From the NCBI GenBank assembly GCA_963969495.1, contig OZ018318.1, forward strand, positions 96,625,413-96,689,412: a DNA stretch of 64,000 bases, given 5' to 3'. Below, piece by piece: positions 49,198 through 59,774 of this stretch (the stretch's first letter is position 1; every line of letters begins with the position of its first letter). The translations under genes were made by a program, and so were the position numbers. Origin of the DNA: Ceratothoa steindachneri. Its lineage: Eukaryota; Arthropoda; Malacostraca; Isopoda; Cymothoidae. The notes below the pieces were generated by a model. That model saw only the letters and a program-made list of their open reading frames with translations, did no database searches and was not told where the DNA came from.

Positions 49198-49509
49198 TTG
49201 AAATATTTAGAAATCTTAAATGATCCACACGTGTTTAAAGGATTAAGAGTTCAGAGAGGATATGGTCTTGAATCTTTATTCTCTTTCCTTTCCCGGAATG
49301 CAACACCGTATCTAAAGGGTGTTCCTATTTCCGCCGAGTTCGATACCGTTCAGGATATTATGCATGGAAAGACCGCAAAGCAAGCTTTGAAAGATCAGCT
49401 GGGAAAGGCCAAAAATACTATTACTAAAGTGACTAGACAATACATTAGAAGTAATTTAAAATCTCAGAGTGTTACTGAGAGGAATTCGAACAATAGGTGT
49501 AATAAATAA
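49198..49509 (+). CDS. Small basic pX/VI-like Polinton protein
   Basis: 103 residues, open from ATG 49,198 to TAA 49,509. The sequence has RVQRGYGLESLFSFLSRNA, a glycine-and-hydrophobic segment after an R-G-Y-G motif, then DTVQDIMHGKTAKQALKDQL with the D-x-x-x-G-x-x-x-x-x-A-x-K/D pattern, and a Lys/Asn-rich basic tail. This is the layout of the small amphipathic, positively charged virion protein encoded next to the capsid genes in many Polintons and adintoviruses, likened to adenovirus pVI/pX. It lies 50 bp after the minor capsid gene and 120 bp before the major capsid region, the expected place. It is one of the few reading frames left open, though expression is doubtful given the ruined neighbours. 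Confidence 0.65.
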   Translation: MKYLEILNDPHVFKGLRVQRGYGLESLFSFLSRNATPYLKGVPISAEFDTVQDIMHGKTAKQALKDQLGKAKNTITKVTRQYIRSNLKSQSVTERNSNNRCNK

Positions 49510-49629
49510 GCGAAAATGGGTTAATAAGAATTTGAACAAGAGAAAAAAGTTGAATATAGATCATGAAGAGTGAGGGGATGATTTTTCTCATAATATAAAC
49601 AAGCACACGTTTCATAGAGGTTCTCATAA

Positions 49630-50890
49630 AGTCATCATCGGCTGTAAATCATACACGTGGAAAACTGGATGCTTTTCATCCAGCAAGCTATATCTGTTCG
49701 AAAACAGTACTCTATTTATTCACCGTTGAACCGACCTAAACTTCCATCGTTGAGAGCAATTATAAGTCTTACTGGCTACTTAGCAATATCTCTTCAGAAC
49801 TTACCCCAGTTGAATATTATTTATTTGGTAGCGGACAGTATTATATAGATCCTGGTGAGGTTTATCTTTATACTAAGGCAAGAATTGTGAAGGTAGATGG
49901 AAGCGAACTTAAAGATGGCGAGAATATTTAACCGGAAAATAATATTCTTCCTACTTTGTTCAGCAATGTTGACATTGAGTTAAATGAAAGTTCTGCAAAT
50001 TCCATTGGAAATAATTAACCTTATCGTGCATATTTAGAGACTGTTGAATTATACTGAAGAAGAAAAATATACATTTCTCTCCACTGTAGGCTATTACTCT
50101 AGTAAAGAACGTATAGAAAAGAAATATAGCAGATCGAAGCAAAAACTAATTGATGTATATATAAAACTACATGCGATTTCTTCTCGCAGCATAAACTGTT
50201 GATGAATGGATTCTCACTAAATAAAATTTATCCAGAGCACCACATTCATTTACACTATTTAGAAACAAGACTGATTTTAAAGCTAAAATAGAATTATAAG
50301 AGAGATTCCTTTACCTAAGAAAAGTCCGCCTTTCAGTATTAACTCATCTGGAGATGGAAAATAGGTTGCTTATAACACAAGTTCGTATGCAAATTTTACA
50401 CTTGTGAATAGAATATCAATGAAGAGTGCGGATAATATCTTAAAGGGAAGAATACCTACGAGGATAAGCATGATTGACCATTCGGCATTTTAAACCTTAG
50501 AATGCCAATCATGTCACTATCTATATAAACGAGAAGGAATTTGAAAGACCATTTCAATTAAACTATTTGGAAGATACAGATCCAGTTGCTTCGAGGGTTA
50601 TTTACTCGTTATATAACGAAATAGGGTATATTGGAGGTGGGCAGAGTATTGGTCTTATGTATGAACAGTTTCTAAAAAATAAAAATATTTATTGTATTAA
50701 CCTAAATAAGAATAACAGTACGACTTGTGTTGGTAAATGCTCCAATCCTTTACAACAGGGTACATTATCAATACATTTCTAGTTTAGATTTCTATTAATA
50801 GACCTGGTTTTCCTTGTTATATATTTAGAGTTTCAGGCTGTTATTGAGATAGATAAGTCTAGAAACGTACTAGTTTATTCTTAATAAAAT
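49630..50890 (+). pseudogene. Polinton major capsid protein (double jelly-roll), degraded
   Basis: The N-terminal region shows KTVLYLFTVEPT and, after a stop, SNYKSYW. Then come YYIDPGEVYLYTKARIVKVD (49,840-49,900), TLFSNVDIELNESS and a PYRAYLETVELY block (50,018-50,055), the tyrosine-rich hallmark of F54H12.2-like capsid proteins. The middle survives as LLMNGFSLNKIYPEHH (50,200-50,245) and a segment around YLRKVRLSV (50,305-50,340). The C-terminal jelly-roll is at 50,460-50,890, with NHVTIYINEKEF, an open frame DPVASRVIYSLYNEIGYIGG (50,567-50,782) and finally IEIDKSRNVL. At least seven stops or frameshifts separate these blocks. The intact protein forms the hexons of the shell. Confidence 0.85.
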
Positions 50891-51830
50891 AAATGCAATA
50901 GAAATAGAAGAACAATTATATCTAAATAAACTAGGAAGCAAGTTTTTCATAGCTGTTTTGCAAGAGACACTCAATTATATCAACCTTTAAATAGCAGCCA
51001 TCGACCTGTTTCGAATTGGATCGCTTTGTTTTTTAACCTAAAATTTTGTATAATCTCGATAGCTTATGTTTAGGGTTCCAGAATGATGTTTATATTCGTA
51101 AAAATCTAGAAAGAATTAATAAAATTATCATCATCAATCCATTCAGAGTTGAGAGTTACTTTTTAAACTCATGTGGCTTGTTTTTTTTGTCTATTTCATT
51201 CAGCACATGAGAAACGGTAAATCATATCGATATTTTTATTGAGCAATTTGATTTATATAATGAGCAAAGAAACGAAGAAATCGGTGTAAAGAATACTTTT
51301 AATAAAATGTAAAGAAAATAAATTGATACTGTACACTCAATAAAATTAATTGTTGTAAAATATATATAATTTTTTAGACCTATCAACTCAATTGTATTTA
51401 GTATATAGCAATATAAAATATGGTTAGCATGACTTCAAATATTTTTTCGATTTATTAATCTGTAGAAAATGTATGAATATTAAAATTACAATGTAAAATA
51501 AAATATTATAACAACTTTGACTTTCATTAAACAAGTTACAAAAGGAAAATGAACAGGTATGATTTGCTCTAATGTATGTGTCTATGTGTGTAGACTCTAA
51601 TCCTTTCAAAAAATGTAGCTGAAGCGATTTTATCTCCTAAGGCCGATGTTATATGTGATAAAACGGTCTAGACATTAGTATTTTTTTAGATTTATACTCC
51701 GATATCTAGCATTTGCATCATTAAACATACAACTTATTTTCAAATTGAAACGACAAAACATCTACATGAGACCAAAACTTGTAGTGAGCATTTCTAGGGG
51801 TGTGTGAGTTGAGGTGGGGGGGGAATAGTC
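50420..51830 (+). repeat. Tandem duplication unit 1 (capsid C-terminus, protease, spacer)
   Basis: A block of about 1.4 kb repeats directly at 51,835-53,290. Both contain the capsid C-terminal jelly-roll, the protease, an AT-rich spacer and a TIR-like module with GTGTGTAGACTCTAAT and TCTAGACATTAGTATTTTT. Confidence 0.85.
50890..51320 (+). pseudogene. Adenain-like cysteine protease, copy 1
   Basis: The sequence directly follows the capsid gene. Blocks are a decayed active-site His region (50,985-51,030) and NLDSLCLGF (about 51,050-51,075; an Asp-Ser strand as in F-D-S-x-G of adenain). VYIRKNLERINKIIIINPFR follows (51,090-51,150), and then NSCGLFF (51,165-51,185), which keeps the catalytic Ser-Cys-Gly context. 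The C-terminal helix region FDLYNEQRN is readable near 51,250. In intact viruses this enzyme matures the capsid proteins. Frameshifts and the lost His disable it. Confidence 0.75.
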
Positions 51831-51875
51831 AGAGTGTAGATAATATGTATCTTCATTGGAAGAATACTTACGAGG

Positions 51876-52335
51876 ATGGTTATTAGCATGATTGACTATT
51901 CGGCATTTTCTGTTATTTATGATGCATCACCTTTAGAATTTAAACCTTATAATGTGAATTGTGTCACTATCTATATAAACAGGAATGAAGTTAAAAGAAC
52001 CTTTGAATTAGACTGTTCGGACGATGCAGATCCAGTTGCTTTGCGGGTAATTTACTCGTTATATAACGAAATAGGGTATATTGGAGGTGGGTAGAATATT
52101 GGTCTTACGTTTGAAAAGTTTCTAAAACATAAAAATATTTATTGTATTAAATTAAATCAGGATAACAATACGAATTGTCTTGGTGAATGGTCCAATCCTA
52201 TTCAACATAAACGTTATCAATACAAATGCAGTTTTGTTCTCCATTAATAGACCAGGTTTCCCTTGTTATTCAGAGTTCCAGTCTGTTATTGTTATATATA
52301 AGTCGAGAAACGTACTGGATTATTTTTAATCAATT
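51876..52335 (+). pseudogene. Major capsid protein C-terminal part, duplicated copy
   Basis: Open from 51,876 to a stop at 52,092. It contains MIDYSAFSVIYDASPLEFKP, NVNCVTIYINRNEV and VALRVIYSLYNEIGYIGG. Further on are FEKFLKHKNIYCIKLN (52,108-52,155) and VIVIYKSRNVLDYF (52,280-52,325), the typical end of F54H12.2-like capsid proteins. Only the second jelly-roll half is duplicated, so it was never a complete gene here. It is better preserved than the same part of copy 1. Confidence 0.8.
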
Positions 52336-52812
52336 GAATGCAATAAAAATAGAAGAAATATTGTATCGAAATGAAAGTACAAAGCGAGACGTTCATGGCT
52401 GTTTTGCGAGAAACACTCAATTATGCCCACTTTTAAAACTGCCAGACACTTATATAATTAATCTGGAAAGCATCCATCGAACTGGTTTGCATTTGATTAC
52501 TTTGTTTGTTAACCAAATAGTTTGTATTATTTTGACAGCTTATGTCTAGGGTTCCAGAATGATGTTTATATTCGTAAAAACTTAGTAAAAATTAATAAAA
52601 TTATCATCATCAATCCATTCAGAGTTGAGAGTTACTTTTCAACCTCATGTTTCTTGTTTTGTCTCTATTTCATTCAGCACATGACAAATGGTAAATCATA
52701 TCGGTATTTTATTGAGCCATTTGATTTATATAATAATAAAAGAAACGAAGAAATTGTTGTACAGAATACTTTTAATACTTTTAAACATACACTCAATAAA
52801 ATTACTTGTTGA
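52330..52812 (+). pseudogene. Adenain-like cysteine protease, copy 2
   Basis: The first frame (to 52,549) gives LPDTYIINLESIHRTGLHLI; the expected G-x-H-W has become GLHLI. After a frameshift the open frame 52,522-52,812 gives YYFDSLCLGF with the Asp-Ser strand. NDVYIRKNLVKINKIIIINP and ESYFSTSCFLFCLYFI follow, the latter keeping the catalytic Cys but with the following Gly changed to Phe. It ends with FIEPFDLYNNKRNEE, so the C-terminal two thirds remain in one frame. Reading stops at 52,812. Confidence 0.8.
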
Positions 52813-53390
52813 AAAATATGTAATTGTGTAGCCGATCAACTCAACTGTATTTATTATGTACTATTATATAATATAGTTAGCATCAATTAAATGTTTTTAT
52901 CGATTCATTAAGCTGTAGGAAATGTATGCATATTTGAATTACAATGAAAAATAACACATTATAACAACCTTGTTTTATTTTAAACAAGTTAGAAAAGGAA
53001 AATTAGCGTGTATGATTTGCTCCCAATATGTGTGTGTGCGTATATATGTGTGTTTGTGTGTGTGTAAACTCTAATTGCCCCTAAAAAGTTCGCTGAAACG
53101 ATGTTAGTCTCCTAACGCCGATGCTATATGGGATAAAATGGTCTAGACATTAGTATTTTTTAGATTAATACTCAGATATCTAGCTTCGCATCATTAAACA
53201 TACAAATTATTTTTAAAATGAAACGAAAAACACTTGCTTGTTCCAAGGCTGTTAGTAACCAATGCTAGGGGACGGGTGAAGGGGGGGGCGCCCTTTTACT
53301 CATAACCAAAGCAAATTTATGTGCGTGTGCGTGTGGTGTGTGTAGACTCTAATTGCTTAGAAAAATCTAATGTGTATGTGTGTGTGTGCG

Positions 53391-53886
53391 AAGATGGCAA
53401 CTAGACGGACCAATTAAGAAATTGAACAAATGTTAGGTGGCAACTCCACTGTCGACGGGCAGAATAATACATGATGAATCACCTTGATGTAGTCATTATC
53501 TTCCCTCTACCGATTTGCTCCCCTGTGTGTGTACTAAATATCGGGTTATTTTTCCTGCATGTGACCAAGTCTGATAGTGACCAATGGTATGGAGGGGCGG
53601 TGCGCTATTTTACTCCTAACCTAAACTAATGTATGTGTGTGTGTAGACACTAATTCCTTAGAAAGATCCACTGTATATGTGTCTGTATGTGTGTAGACTC
53701 TAATTCCTTCGAAAAAAGGTCACTGACTAAATTATTAGGGAGGTGCTGGGGGGGAGACTCAGTATTCACTAAAACGGAGGGTAGGGGTACTCGGTATTTA
53801 CCATAACCAGGGATTGTGGTCTAGGAGACTATGCATTCACTGTAAGGGGGGGGGGGGAGACTCGGCATTTACCCTACATTACTACT
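53391..53886 (-). repeat. Polinton terminal inverted repeat, right
   Basis: Reverse complement of the left repeat. It runs from AAGATGGCAACTAGACGG to CATTACTACT. Related modules (a GTGTGTAGACTCTAATTCC motif followed by a G-rich block) extend inward to about 53,240, giving internal repetition of the TIR sequence. Confidence 0.9.
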
Positions 53887-53892
53887 CGCGTG

Positions 53893-54779
53893 GACTGGAT
53901 CTTAACTATAAAAATACCTTGGCCATTCTTAAGGAAGCCGTGTTTTTCAATGACACTAGTTCATATTCACAATTCCTTTTGGTTCTTCGTGTCTTGTCTT
54001 TGACAAGGTACGATAATAAACGCATAAGATTATATTCACACACTTTTGCTGATTTGTTGAATTTTCAACAAACGATTACGTTTCCTTATATAGTTTTTAT
54101 TTCTCTATTTGTCCAGGGATAGCTGAAAATCACAGCAATTCCTCTATGTTTTCAGCGTTTAAAATATCATTCAAATTAAAATAAGTAGACCGGTCCGAAT
54201 GCAGTTTTGAACATCTTTAGAAATATTTAGATTGAATCGAATTATGTTGTTATAGTTGTTATCAGATTTTCCGACTACATCTAAACTTTCTACTAAAATG
54301 TTTTCATTAGTGAAATTTAATCTCGGATTATATATTCATACAAGGTTTAAAAACTGTTTGATGCTTTGAGTTATCGTTTATAAATTATAAATTCAATATT
54401 GTGTATTATCCGTTTTATCATTTTAAAAAAAAATATACGCTTGGAATTAAATTTTACTGTATAAATCAGTGAAAATTTGTCTAAATAAGGTCGTGAGTGT
54501 CTCCAAATGAATAAAATCCTGTTCTTCCTTTATCCCCGTTGTCTTCTAGACTGCAACAATATTTCTAAAACTATTTATTACAAACTCGATATCTAAAATC
54601 GCAGAGGTAATATCTATATAATGTAATTCATTAAAAAGATTAGGTCTTTCTATATTGTATAAAATAGCCCATATACCTTTTCATTACTACCTATCCCTAT
54701 TAAATATTTTCAATTTATGTACACTAAGTTATATTCTATTAAAATATCCCTGTTAAATCTCTTAGCATACATCTCTTGT
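53893..54779. other. AT-rich right flank of the Polinton, nothing recognised
   Basis: It begins after CGCGTG (53,887-53,892), the proposed right target duplication. The open frame that spans the element boundary (53,814-54,122) is a chance frame. No other signal was recognised. Confidence 0.55.
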
Positions 54780-55080
54780 CCTATGTATATCAACTTGCTC
54801 TCACAGTTTAAATACGAGATCCCCATGCACTCCTGCGGAACTAGGTCTATCGGGTTCATCCTCTTACTTACTCTTGTTTTATCCGCATTAGAGGTTTAAT
54901 CGGAATTTTTATATATACCTTGCCAACAATATTCAACAGACTTATCCTCTTATACTTTTACATTCACCTTCCTCCCACTTGATCTTATACATTGCTACTT
55001 TCCTAGCATTGCTCCAATCCTCACCCTATCATCCAAATGCCTCATAATAAATTTTTCAGAATCTCTTTCTAGAAAAATTA
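54780..55080 (-). pseudogene. LINE reverse transcriptase N-terminal remnant
   Basis: The minus strand reads KIKWEEGECKSIRG and, one frame over, ISLLNIVGKVYIKIP. Together they match the Y-R-G-I-S-L-L-x-x-x-G-K-V-Y block of LINE reverse transcriptases, where the fingers domain begins. Continuing sequence is too degraded to follow. It is a separate small fragment, not obviously part of the LINEs elsewhere in the window. Confidence 0.5.
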
Positions 55081-55585
55081 CCACAACGTTTTACTATTTT
55101 ATTAGCAATAACTATTATTCACGCGAATGGAGGTTTTTAATAGTTTCCTGAAGTTCCTTTAAAACTTTTAAACCGAAGCAAAGTTTTAAAGAAATATACA
55201 AATTTTACCTTAATTTATGCCAAATATAATGTCGCCCCTTCCTTCCATCATGAAAAACGTTCTTATGGACAAAAACACATAAGTCCAAACCCTAAAGCGC
55301 AAAAGATAAGCTAGAATCCATCTTTGACCGCTCACAAGCATGGTTGTCGTTCTTGTGGAAGAATTTTTCTTCCCGAAGTGCCTTAAGGCCTGTCTTCATA
55401 TTTTAATTGATTCACGTGTGTTTTAAAGGTAGATTTTTATTTGCTCTTCTTTGGTAATGATAAATGTCTTGCTTCATAATCACTAGGTTTGTACAATCAA
55501 TTATTAAAGAGGAGTTTTCTGTGAAAATGAACATTGTGCACGCATCGATAAGTTATAGAGTCTGTTGTGTTCCAAAGAGATTGTT
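55081..55585. other. AT-rich DNA before LTR element copy 2
   Basis: Nothing recognised. It ends with TTGTT (55,581-55,585), the left target duplication. Confidence 0.6.
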
Positions 55586-56884
55586 TGTGATAGAACGAGT
55601 TGAATCTGTGTTAAATTAAACTCCTATCCCATATTAGTTAAAATCCCGAGGAGGCCCACGTGCATCTTCGATTCGAGGCTTGGAGTCTTATCAACAGCTA
55701 CCGGACGCCAATGTTTAAACAAGGAGGTTATCGTCCCCCCGTTTGCCCCCATACGCCGACCTCGCCAGATCGAGTTAGGCTTATGAACAGATAAGGCATT
55801 TTTCTTCGGCCCAGCTGTGCGTTCCCTCCAAGCTTTCACTCCATTCTCCCCCACGCTAAGGAGATGTCCTGGCTATTTATATGGAAACTTTACCACTAAG
55901 ATCAGATTGGAGATCCAGATTTTCGTCGCGAAACATCACCACGACCCTCTCTCCCTTTGTGCGCCAAGGGACCTCGACCTCGAGATTCACCATCACTTGT
56001 CCAGAAGGAGGACAATATTCCTTGAGTGCCAAAGGTTCGAGCCTTTAGTGACGCCAAGTCCCCAAGGCATCCCCCCCTTTGTTCAGAAGAGAACAACCTA
56101 GAACAGCCATTGTTCGTTTTGAGCCCTTCGCCAAGAAACGGTTCTCATCCCCCCTGTTGTTCAAGGAGAACAACATTAGAACAGCCATTGTTCGTTTTGA
56201 GCCCTTCGCCAAGAAACGGTTCTCACCCCCCCTGTTGTTCAAAGGAGAACAACATTAGAACAGCCATTGTTCTTGAGCCCTTAGACAAGAGACGGTTCTC
56301 ATCCCCCCCTTTGTTCAGAAGAGAACAACCTAGAACAGCCATTGTTCGTCAAGCCGTTCGTCAAGTAACGGTTCTCCTTTCCAAGACGCTACGTCAGGAT
56401 CCTTTTATCCCCCCCCTTCGGCTGGAACTCGCCAGCGGACCGAATATTCCTTTAAGTACCTTCCACTGCACCATAATGAAGTTACGTAAGCCAAGCGTCA
56501 CCTCTTGAGTATTGATCCCTTATTTGTCAATTCTATCCTGTGCTTTAAATGGTTTATCGAACCATCCCATCTCTTTAACTCCATATTTGTTTTACCTTTT
56601 TTTGATCCCTTAAATCCTTGGATTAGCCCGAGTCTCCATGACCCTTTCCATTCTGTTTATGTCAATATTTTCCGTTTTTGTGTTTGCTGATAGTTATTAT
56701 TAATAAAACTCTATTTTATTAATGATAGCAATATTATTATCCTTGAGCTCAGTTCCACTTCTTAAGCATTTTGAAGATACATAATACCGGCCGCCAGACA
56801 GTAAAACGCACTCTAAAGATAATTAAGGAAGTTCCCTCAACGAATAGTGTAATATATGGTATCGTCGGGAGTCATTCTACGACA
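55586..56884 (+). repeat. 5' LTR of copy 2
   Basis: TGTGATAGAAC to TTCTACGACA. TATA-like TATTTATATGG near 55,874, four minisatellite units (56,075-56,390), polyadenylation hairpin at 56,699-56,723 with AATAAA at 56,702-56,707. Confidence 0.95.
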
Positions 56885-56907
56885 TATATATATATACTAT
56901 TTAAATT

Positions 56908-56917
56908 TGGTATCAGG
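56908..56917 (+). other. Putative primer-binding site of copy 2
   Basis: TGGTATCAGG, 23 bp inside the 5' LTR after a short TA run, the same as in copy 1. Confidence 0.55.
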
Positions 56918-57249
56918 TGTGTAAGGTTTAACGCTATATCTTTGCAAACACTGGTCTCAGTCGAGTAAAGCATAGTGTTATTCGTTATAACAATAGAATA
57001 TAGTAGTTCCCTTTTGTTTTAACGATTGCTATCCCCTTTTTTTTTTAAACTTAAGAAGCTGGAGTAGCTCAAGGAACGGTTATAATAATTTGTTTGTTTT
57101 TTTTTGTGATTTTAGTCAGTGGTTATTTAGATTGAGAAACCAAGTACGAATAGGTCAGTGCCCATATTTAGGTAGGCTAATTCTATAGATGCATAATTCT
57201 TGTTGCAAGGAATTTTAGTTGGTTGACTAGTGCGCCCCCAAGTGCAAAG

Positions 57250-59369
57250 ATGACTCCGTTCGAAATCTTTAAAGCGCAAGGAGAGTCCTGTCGACTTTCC
57301 GGAAAAGAACTAATTAAGTACATTCAAGAGGAGCAAAGAAGAGAAAAAGAAATCCAACGAGAAGAAAGAGGGGAACGGATAAGACAAGCTGAGCTTCAGA
57401 TTGAATTAGCTCGGATTAAAGCAGAAGTTCAAAGAAAAAAGGTAGAAAAAGAAAGAGAAAGAGAGGAACGGGAAAGAGTAATCCAACGAGAAGAAAGAAG
57501 GACGGATTCGCGCCGCTTCCCAGGAAAGCTGACAAAGTTTCCGAGCCCCGTAAAACCCCAAAACTTCTTTCCCCAAAACCAACAACGGGACTCCAAACCT
57601 CCCGTTAAGACTTCTCCTCCATCTCTCTTCCCGAAGCGACCAACCATATGCTTCACCTGTGGTGTAGGAAACCACATGAGCTGGAATTGCCCCCAAAATT
57701 CTAGGCTTAAGAGCGGACCAGCCCACCAAGTTCACCAGATTAATGCAACCCCGGCTCCCCCGTTGGTGCAGACCCAAGCAGAAACTTCTCCCCCTCCGTC
57801 AGGCCACCAGGTAAATTTTGTTTTTGGTAAAAGTTCATCGGGAACTTTGAAATATGAGGAGGGCAGCGTGGACAGCTGTCGAGTATCGACTCTCGTCAGG
57901 GACACAGGATGTACATGCTTCATCGTGTCCGACGAACTCCTCCCAGTGGCCTCTAACCACGAAAAATTGGCGGTGGTACATGACCAACTTGGGCGGGCGA
58001 ACCGATTCCCCGTCGCTAGATGTTACCTGCAGTGTCAATATTATAATGGCTGGGCTGAAGTCATTGTAGCACCAATAAAATTCTGTTCCGTACTTATAGG
58101 AATGCGCCCCCAAGTAAGTTTCGACCCTGTGTTTTTTAGGCCGCCCTTCCTCAAGGCCGAGATAAGAAAGAAGCCCAGGAGCCCGTCCCCATCAGAACCC
58201 CGATACCGTCCGATTTCTCGGAAACCTTTAACCAGGACTTTAGGACGGCACAAAAGGAGTGTAAATCACTAACACCCTTAGGTGATAAGGCCCCAGACAA
58301 GGACACGGAGACTGTCCATGGAACCCAAGAAAAAAAGAACCCCCAACGCGCCCATGGAGATACCTTCGTAGAACTGGACGAAGCATCGGCGCTTGAAGAG
58401 GATTGCCCCGCGGAGTCCCTTAAGGTAATCCAGACAGTGTGCATCCAACCTGATGCCGATTACCCTCCTCCTTTTCTACCAGGCGAGTCTTTGGAACCCT
58501 CTGACCTGGATAGTGACGCGCAGCTGACACCACGTCAGAAGAGTCAGCTCCAAGAACTAATTAAATGGAATCACCATTTACCCGCCCTATTAGCTCTTTT
58601 CGAGCAACTGCGTCAAAATGGCCTCACCATTGGCCCCAGCAAATACTATTTTGCTCACGAACCCATTAAATATTCGGGTTTCAAAATAGGACCAAGCCAG
58701 TTAGGTCCCCAAGAGAACAAGATTAAGGCAATCGCCGACATGCCCGTCCCGATTACAAAGAAGCCATTAAGATCGATCCTAGGATCAGCTTCTCCCTATC
58801 AGCGATTTGTTCCGAATTTCGCTGCAATTTTGGCCCCCCTATGCCCCTTTCAGGAAAAGAATTTCCCCGATCGTTTACGTTGGAATGATGTCGCTGTTTC
58901 CCATTTTAATCAGCTCAAAAGTAAGTTCATTTCTGCCCCCATTTTTAAGTTGCCTAACCCGGAAAAATCCTTTGGGGTTAAGACCGACGTGATCAACGAG
59001 GGCATTGGAGGTGTACTCCTTCAATACGTGGATGACAGAACGAGTCATCCAGTTGCATATGCTAGTCGTCAATTATTACCACGCGGAAAGAGATATGCCA
59101 CTAGAGAAAAGATAGCTCTATCAATTATCTGGGTCATAGACAAATTCAAGATGTACTTAATATGTAAAGATTTTCAAATAGGAACCGACCACCGTCCGTT
59201 AGCCTATATTAGGAATTTGAGACACTCAAACGGCCGCATCATGCGCTGGAGTTTACTCTTGCAAGAGTATCAATTTAAAATAAATTATATCAAAGGTTCC
59301 GATGACCAGGTCGCTGACGCACTCAGTAGGAATGCGTTACCGAATAGCGTAGAACAATTGTATTCATAG
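57250..59369 (+). pseudogene. Gag-protease-RT(delta)-RNase H polyprotein, copy 2
   Basis: It probably starts at ATG 57,250 (MTPFEIFKAQGES; an in-frame upstream ATG lies at 57,223). A Lys/Glu/Arg-rich helical stretch follows, then zinc knuckle ICFTCGVGNHMSWNCP (57,649-57,696) and protease block VRDTGCTCFIVSDELL (57,895-57,942) with Asp-Thr-Gly. A frameshift near 58,130, where a T run is longer than in copy 1, ends the first frame at 58,272. The second (58,437-59,369) carries the same LQELIKWN-HHLPALL junction (58,551-58,592) that marks the RT palm deletion. RT thumb (SASPYQRFVPNFAAIL), RNase H (DVINEGIGGVLLQY, TDHRPLAYI) and VADALSRN follow. The RNase H first Asp is kept. No integrase or envelope. 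Confidence 0.9.
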
Positions 59370-59762
59370 GATTAGTATCTCCATGTAGGTATATACCGTC
59401 TTGTACGACTTAATTTAAGATTCTTTTGTAATATAATTAATTAATGTATATGTCTGAATTTTGTAACGCTCAATGTCTAATTTTTTTTGATGTATATATA
59501 TTTGTTCTTATTAATTTACGTATAAATTATTTTGTCCCGTATATACTAAGTTTATATCATTTCATTGTTCCATGCCTTTTTTTTTTATTAAGTTGTATTA
59601 AAGGTTATTTTCCCCTGTAATCTAAAGATCAAAATAATCATGTATTGAGGTAATAATAGTTAGGTGCAGGAAGATACGGTTAGTACAAGAAAACGAGTTC
59701 CCTACAACGGAGCTCTATCGTTGTCCCTTCTCTCTTTTTTTTTCGAAGTGACAACTTCCCTT

Positions 59763-59774
59763 GGAATGGAGGGG
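59763..59774 (+). other. Polypurine tract of copy 2
   Basis: GGAATGGAGGGG directly before the 3' LTR. Confidence 0.8.

Larger units (their letters stand above)
51835..53290 (+). repeat. Tandem duplication unit 2
   Basis: Second copy of the block at 50,420-51,830. Matching anchors are GAAGAATACTTACGAGGATG (51,860) against GAAGAATACCTACGAGGATA (50,450), and the spacer anchor TCTAGACATTAGTATTTTT (53,141) against 51,669. Confidence 0.85.
44467..53886. mobile_element. Maverick/Polinton relic (endogenous adintovirus-like element)
   Basis: Long terminal inverted repeats (44,467-45,027 and 53,391-53,886) begin AGTAGTAATG, and the AG(T) start is typical of Polintons. Flanking 6-mers CGAGTG and CGCGTG agree at 5 of 6 positions, the duplication length expected for Polinton integrase. 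Between them lie fragments of integrase, protein-primed polymerase B, minor and major capsid proteins, a pX/VI-like protein and an adenain-like protease. Such elements are normally 15-20 kb and integrate as double-stranded DNA. This copy is 9.4 kb, has undergone deletion, one inverted and one tandem duplication, and all core genes are broken. I did not see an FtsK/HerA-type packaging ATPase. Confidence 0.9.

Noticed and set aside
53814..54122. A 102-residue frame spanning the right Polinton end
   Set aside because: It crosses the TIR tip and the target duplication into flanking DNA, so it cannot be an ancestral gene.
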